A stretch of 8,089 nt of DNA from an uncultured Clostridiaceae bacterium. Its GTDB lineage: Bacteria; Bacillota; Clostridia; Lachnospirales; Lachnospiraceae. The stretch covers positions 1-8,089 of the forward strand of contig CATKZA010000063.1 of the NCBI GenBank assembly GCA_949841235.1. Direction: 5' to 3'. Below the pieces are notes generated by a model. The model saw only the letters and a program-made list of their open reading frames with translations. It had not been told where the DNA came from and made no database searches. The position numbers were made by a program, and so were the translations under genes. Within the stretch, counting starts at the first letter, position 1. Every line of letters starts with the position of its first letter. This document shows positions 6,263 through 8,089 of the stretch, piece after piece.

Positions 6263-8089
6263 ATGCCGGGACCGGGAAGAAGGGGGCCTGTGGGGCCGAA
6301 GCCGAAGATTGAGAATCCAGGAAAGCTGTTTATGAGGCTGATGCGGTATGTGATGCATTATTATGCCCTCCAATGCGTTGTGGTGCTGGTGTGCATCGTG
6401 GTGACAGTCCTCTCCAGCGTCCAGGGGACGATGTTTACCCAGTCGCTGATTGATGATTATATCGCTCCCCTGCTCCTCATGAGGGAGCCGGATTTTGGAC
6501 CTCTAAAGGAGAGGATTTTCCAGGTGGCGATATTCTATGGGGCGGGAGTGCTTTCTGCCTATATCCAGAGCCGGGTGATGGTGAATGTGACCCAGGGGGT
6601 GCTGCTGCATTTGCGGGAGGAGATGTTTCACAAGATGGAATCTCTGCCCATCAAATATTTTGACACCCATTCCCATGGAGATATTATGTCCATGTATACC
6701 AACGATATCGATACCCTGCGCCAGATGATCAGCCAGAGCATTCCCCAAGGGATTAGCAGCTTGATTACGGTGGTCAGCGTGCTGGCGTGCATGATCGTGC
6801 TGAGCGTTCCCCTCACAGTCCTCACGCTGGTCATGGTGGGAATCACGATGTTCATTACCAAGAAGCTGGCAGGGCTGAGCGGTTCTTATTTCGTGGCCCA
6901 GCAGAGGGATATCGGTGATCTGAATGGCTATATTGAGGAGATGGTGAGCGGACAGAAGGTGGTGAAGGTATTCTGCCATGAGGAAAAGAATCTGGAGGGC
7001 TTTCGGGAGAAGAATGACAGGCTTTTCGAGAGTGCCAATGCTGCCAATAAGTTTGCTAATATGATGGGGCCTGTCAATGCCCAGGTGGGAAATATCAGCT
7101 ATGTGTTCTGCGCCATTGCAGGGGGCATCCTGGCCCTGAATGGCGTGCTTGGGTTTACCGTGGGCAAGCTGGTGAGCTTTATGATGTTCAATCGATCGGT
7201 CAATATGCCCATCAGCCAGATCAGCCAGCAGCTCAATGCCATTGTCATGGCCATGGCGGGGGCGGAGAGAATCTTTGCCCTGATTGATGAGGAGCCGGAG
7301 GTGGATGACGGATATGTGGAACTGGTGAATGCAAAGAGGAATGCTAGGGGCGAACTGGAGGAGTGCGGGGAGCGCACCGGGCTCTGGGCCTGGAAGCATT
7401 TCCACAGAGAGGAGGGGACTACCACCTATCGCCAGCTGATGGGGGATGTGGTGTTTGACCATGTGGATTTTGGCTATAATAATGAGAAGATCGTGCTTCA
7501 TGATATTGAAATGTTCGCCAATTCCGGGCAGAAGATTGCCTTTGTGGGGGCTACCGGGGCGGGAAAGACCACGATTACCAATCTGATTAACCGCTTTTAT
7601 GATATTCAGGATGGCAAAATCCGGTATGATGACATTAATGTGAATAAGATTAAGAAGAAGGATTTGCGCCTGTCTCTGGGAGTGGTGCTCCAGGATACCC
7701 ATCTCTTTACGGGAACGGTGGAGGAGAATATCCGATATGGAAAGCTGGATGCTACTAGGGAGGAGGTTGTGGAGGCTGCGAGACTGGCCAACGCAGACGG
7801 GTTTATCCGCCGGCTGCCGGAGGGGTATGATACCATGCTCACCGGAGATGGGGGCAACTTGAGCCAGGGTCAGCGGCAGCTTCTGGCTATCGCCAGGGCC
7901 GCCATTGCCAATCCTCCGGCGCTGATTCTGGACGAGGCCACCAGCTCCATTGACACTAGGACGGAGAGGCTGGTGCAGCAGGGGATGGATCGGCTGATGA
8001 AGGGCAGGACGACTTTTGTCATCGCTCACAGGCTGTCCACGGTGCGTAACAGTGACTGCATCATGGTGCTGGAAGATGGACGGATTATC
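6263..8089 (+). CDS. Heterodimeric ABC exporter half-transporter, subunit with degenerate signature (3' end beyond window)
   Basis: The frame is open for 609 codons to the window edge, so the C-terminus is missing, probably by only a few dozen residues. After a Pro/Gly/Arg-rich cytoplasmic head (1-15) come a six-helix membrane domain (about 30-335), a long linker (about 350-393), and an ATPase domain. Walker A GATGAGKT (429-436), Walker B LILDEA with catalytic Glu558, and switch His589 are all canonical. The signature reads LSQGQ (533-537) with Gln535 for the usual Gly. This is the exact complement of the upstream subunit: the intact site pairs this Walker set with the partner's VSGGQ, and the degenerate site pairs LSQGQ with the partner's altered Walker B and H-loop. 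ATG 6263 follows GGAGG at 8 bases. The linker, with TGLWAWKH, is longer than in typical exporters; I believe it is common in Clostridia homologues, from memory. Confidence 0.94.
   Translation, partial: MPGPGRRGPVGPKPKIENPGKLFMRLMRYVMHYYALQCVVVLVCIVVTVLSSVQGTMFTQSLIDDYIAPLLLMREPDFGPLKERIFQVAIFYGAGVLSAYIQSRVMVNVTQGVLLHLREEMFHKMESLPIKYFDTHSHGDIMSMYTNDIDTLRQMISQSIPQGISSLITVVSVLACMIVLSVPLTVLTLVMVGITMFITKKLAGLSGSYFVAQQRDIGDLNGYIEEMVSGQKVVKVFCHEEKNLEGFREKNDRLFESANAANKFANMMGPVNAQVGNISYVFCAIAGGILALNGVLGFTVGKLVSFMMFNRSVNMPISQISQQLNAIVMAMAGAERIFALIDEEPEVDDGYVELVNAKRNARGELEECGERTGLWAWKHFHREEGTTTYRQLMGDVVFDHVDFGYNNEKIVLHDIEMFANSGQKIAFVGATGAGKTTITNLINRFYDIQDGKIRYDDINVNKIKKKDLRLSLGVVLQDTHLFTGTVEENIRYGKLDATREEVVEAARLANADGFIRRLPEGYDTMLTGDGGNLSQGQRQLLAIARAAIANPPALILDEATSSIDTRTERLVQQGMDRLMKGRTTFVIAHRLSTVRNSDCIMVLEDGRII

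Noticed and set aside
6503..8029. Long open minus-strand frame of about 508 codons
   Set aside because: It lies wholly antisense to the clearly coding second ABC gene, and its translation is rich in His, Leu, Ile and Pro with no recognisable domain.

Overview
The window looks like a Gram-positive Clostridia chromosome, most likely Lachnospiraceae. The reasons are the mid-range base composition, G-rich Shine-Dalgarno sites, a DUF5721-type protein, and an ABC exporter pair whose sequence details fit that group. This placement is inferred from protein style; no rRNA or other marker gene is present. I see no tRNA, rRNA, CRISPR array, insertion sequence, phage gene or attachment site.

Layout. (1) Bases 2-1276, plus strand: a multi-pass membrane protein of the PIG-V-like mannosyltransferase family (GT-C fold). 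Its frame is open to the left edge, so its start is unresolved. (2) Bases 1377-3281, plus strand: a GlgX/isoamylase-type GH13 protein with the family's framework motifs, but with all three catalytic carboxylates replaced by Asn (N292, N315, N380) and the loop after barrel strand 3 largely missing. It should be a pseudoenzyme. (3) Bases 3282-3452: a short convergent intergenic stretch with several hairpins, one a plausible bidirectional terminator. (4) Bases 3453-3758, minus strand: a 101-residue Cys-rich protein with a Ser/Asn/Thr-rich linker, which I do not recognise. It has a very good ribosome binding site. (5) Bases 3938-4429, plus strand: a DUF5721-like protein. (6) Bases 4508-6259 and 6263-8089 (running off the right edge), plus strand: the two half-transporters of a heterodimeric type IV ABC exporter with complementary degeneracy of the two ATP sites.

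How the genes fit together. The two ABC genes are 3 bases apart and form one machine: the first supplies the degenerate Walker B, H-loop and an altered Walker A, and the second supplies the degenerate signature. The membrane glycosyltransferase and the dead GH13 protein are neighbours on the same strand, 100 bases apart. Both are carbohydrate-related, but nothing in the sequence proves a shared pathway. The Cys-rich gene points against the others and is its own transcription unit.

The most notable item is the GH13 protein. It keeps many framework motifs, so it looks selected as a folded, non-hydrolytic glucan-binding or regulatory protein rather than a decaying gene.
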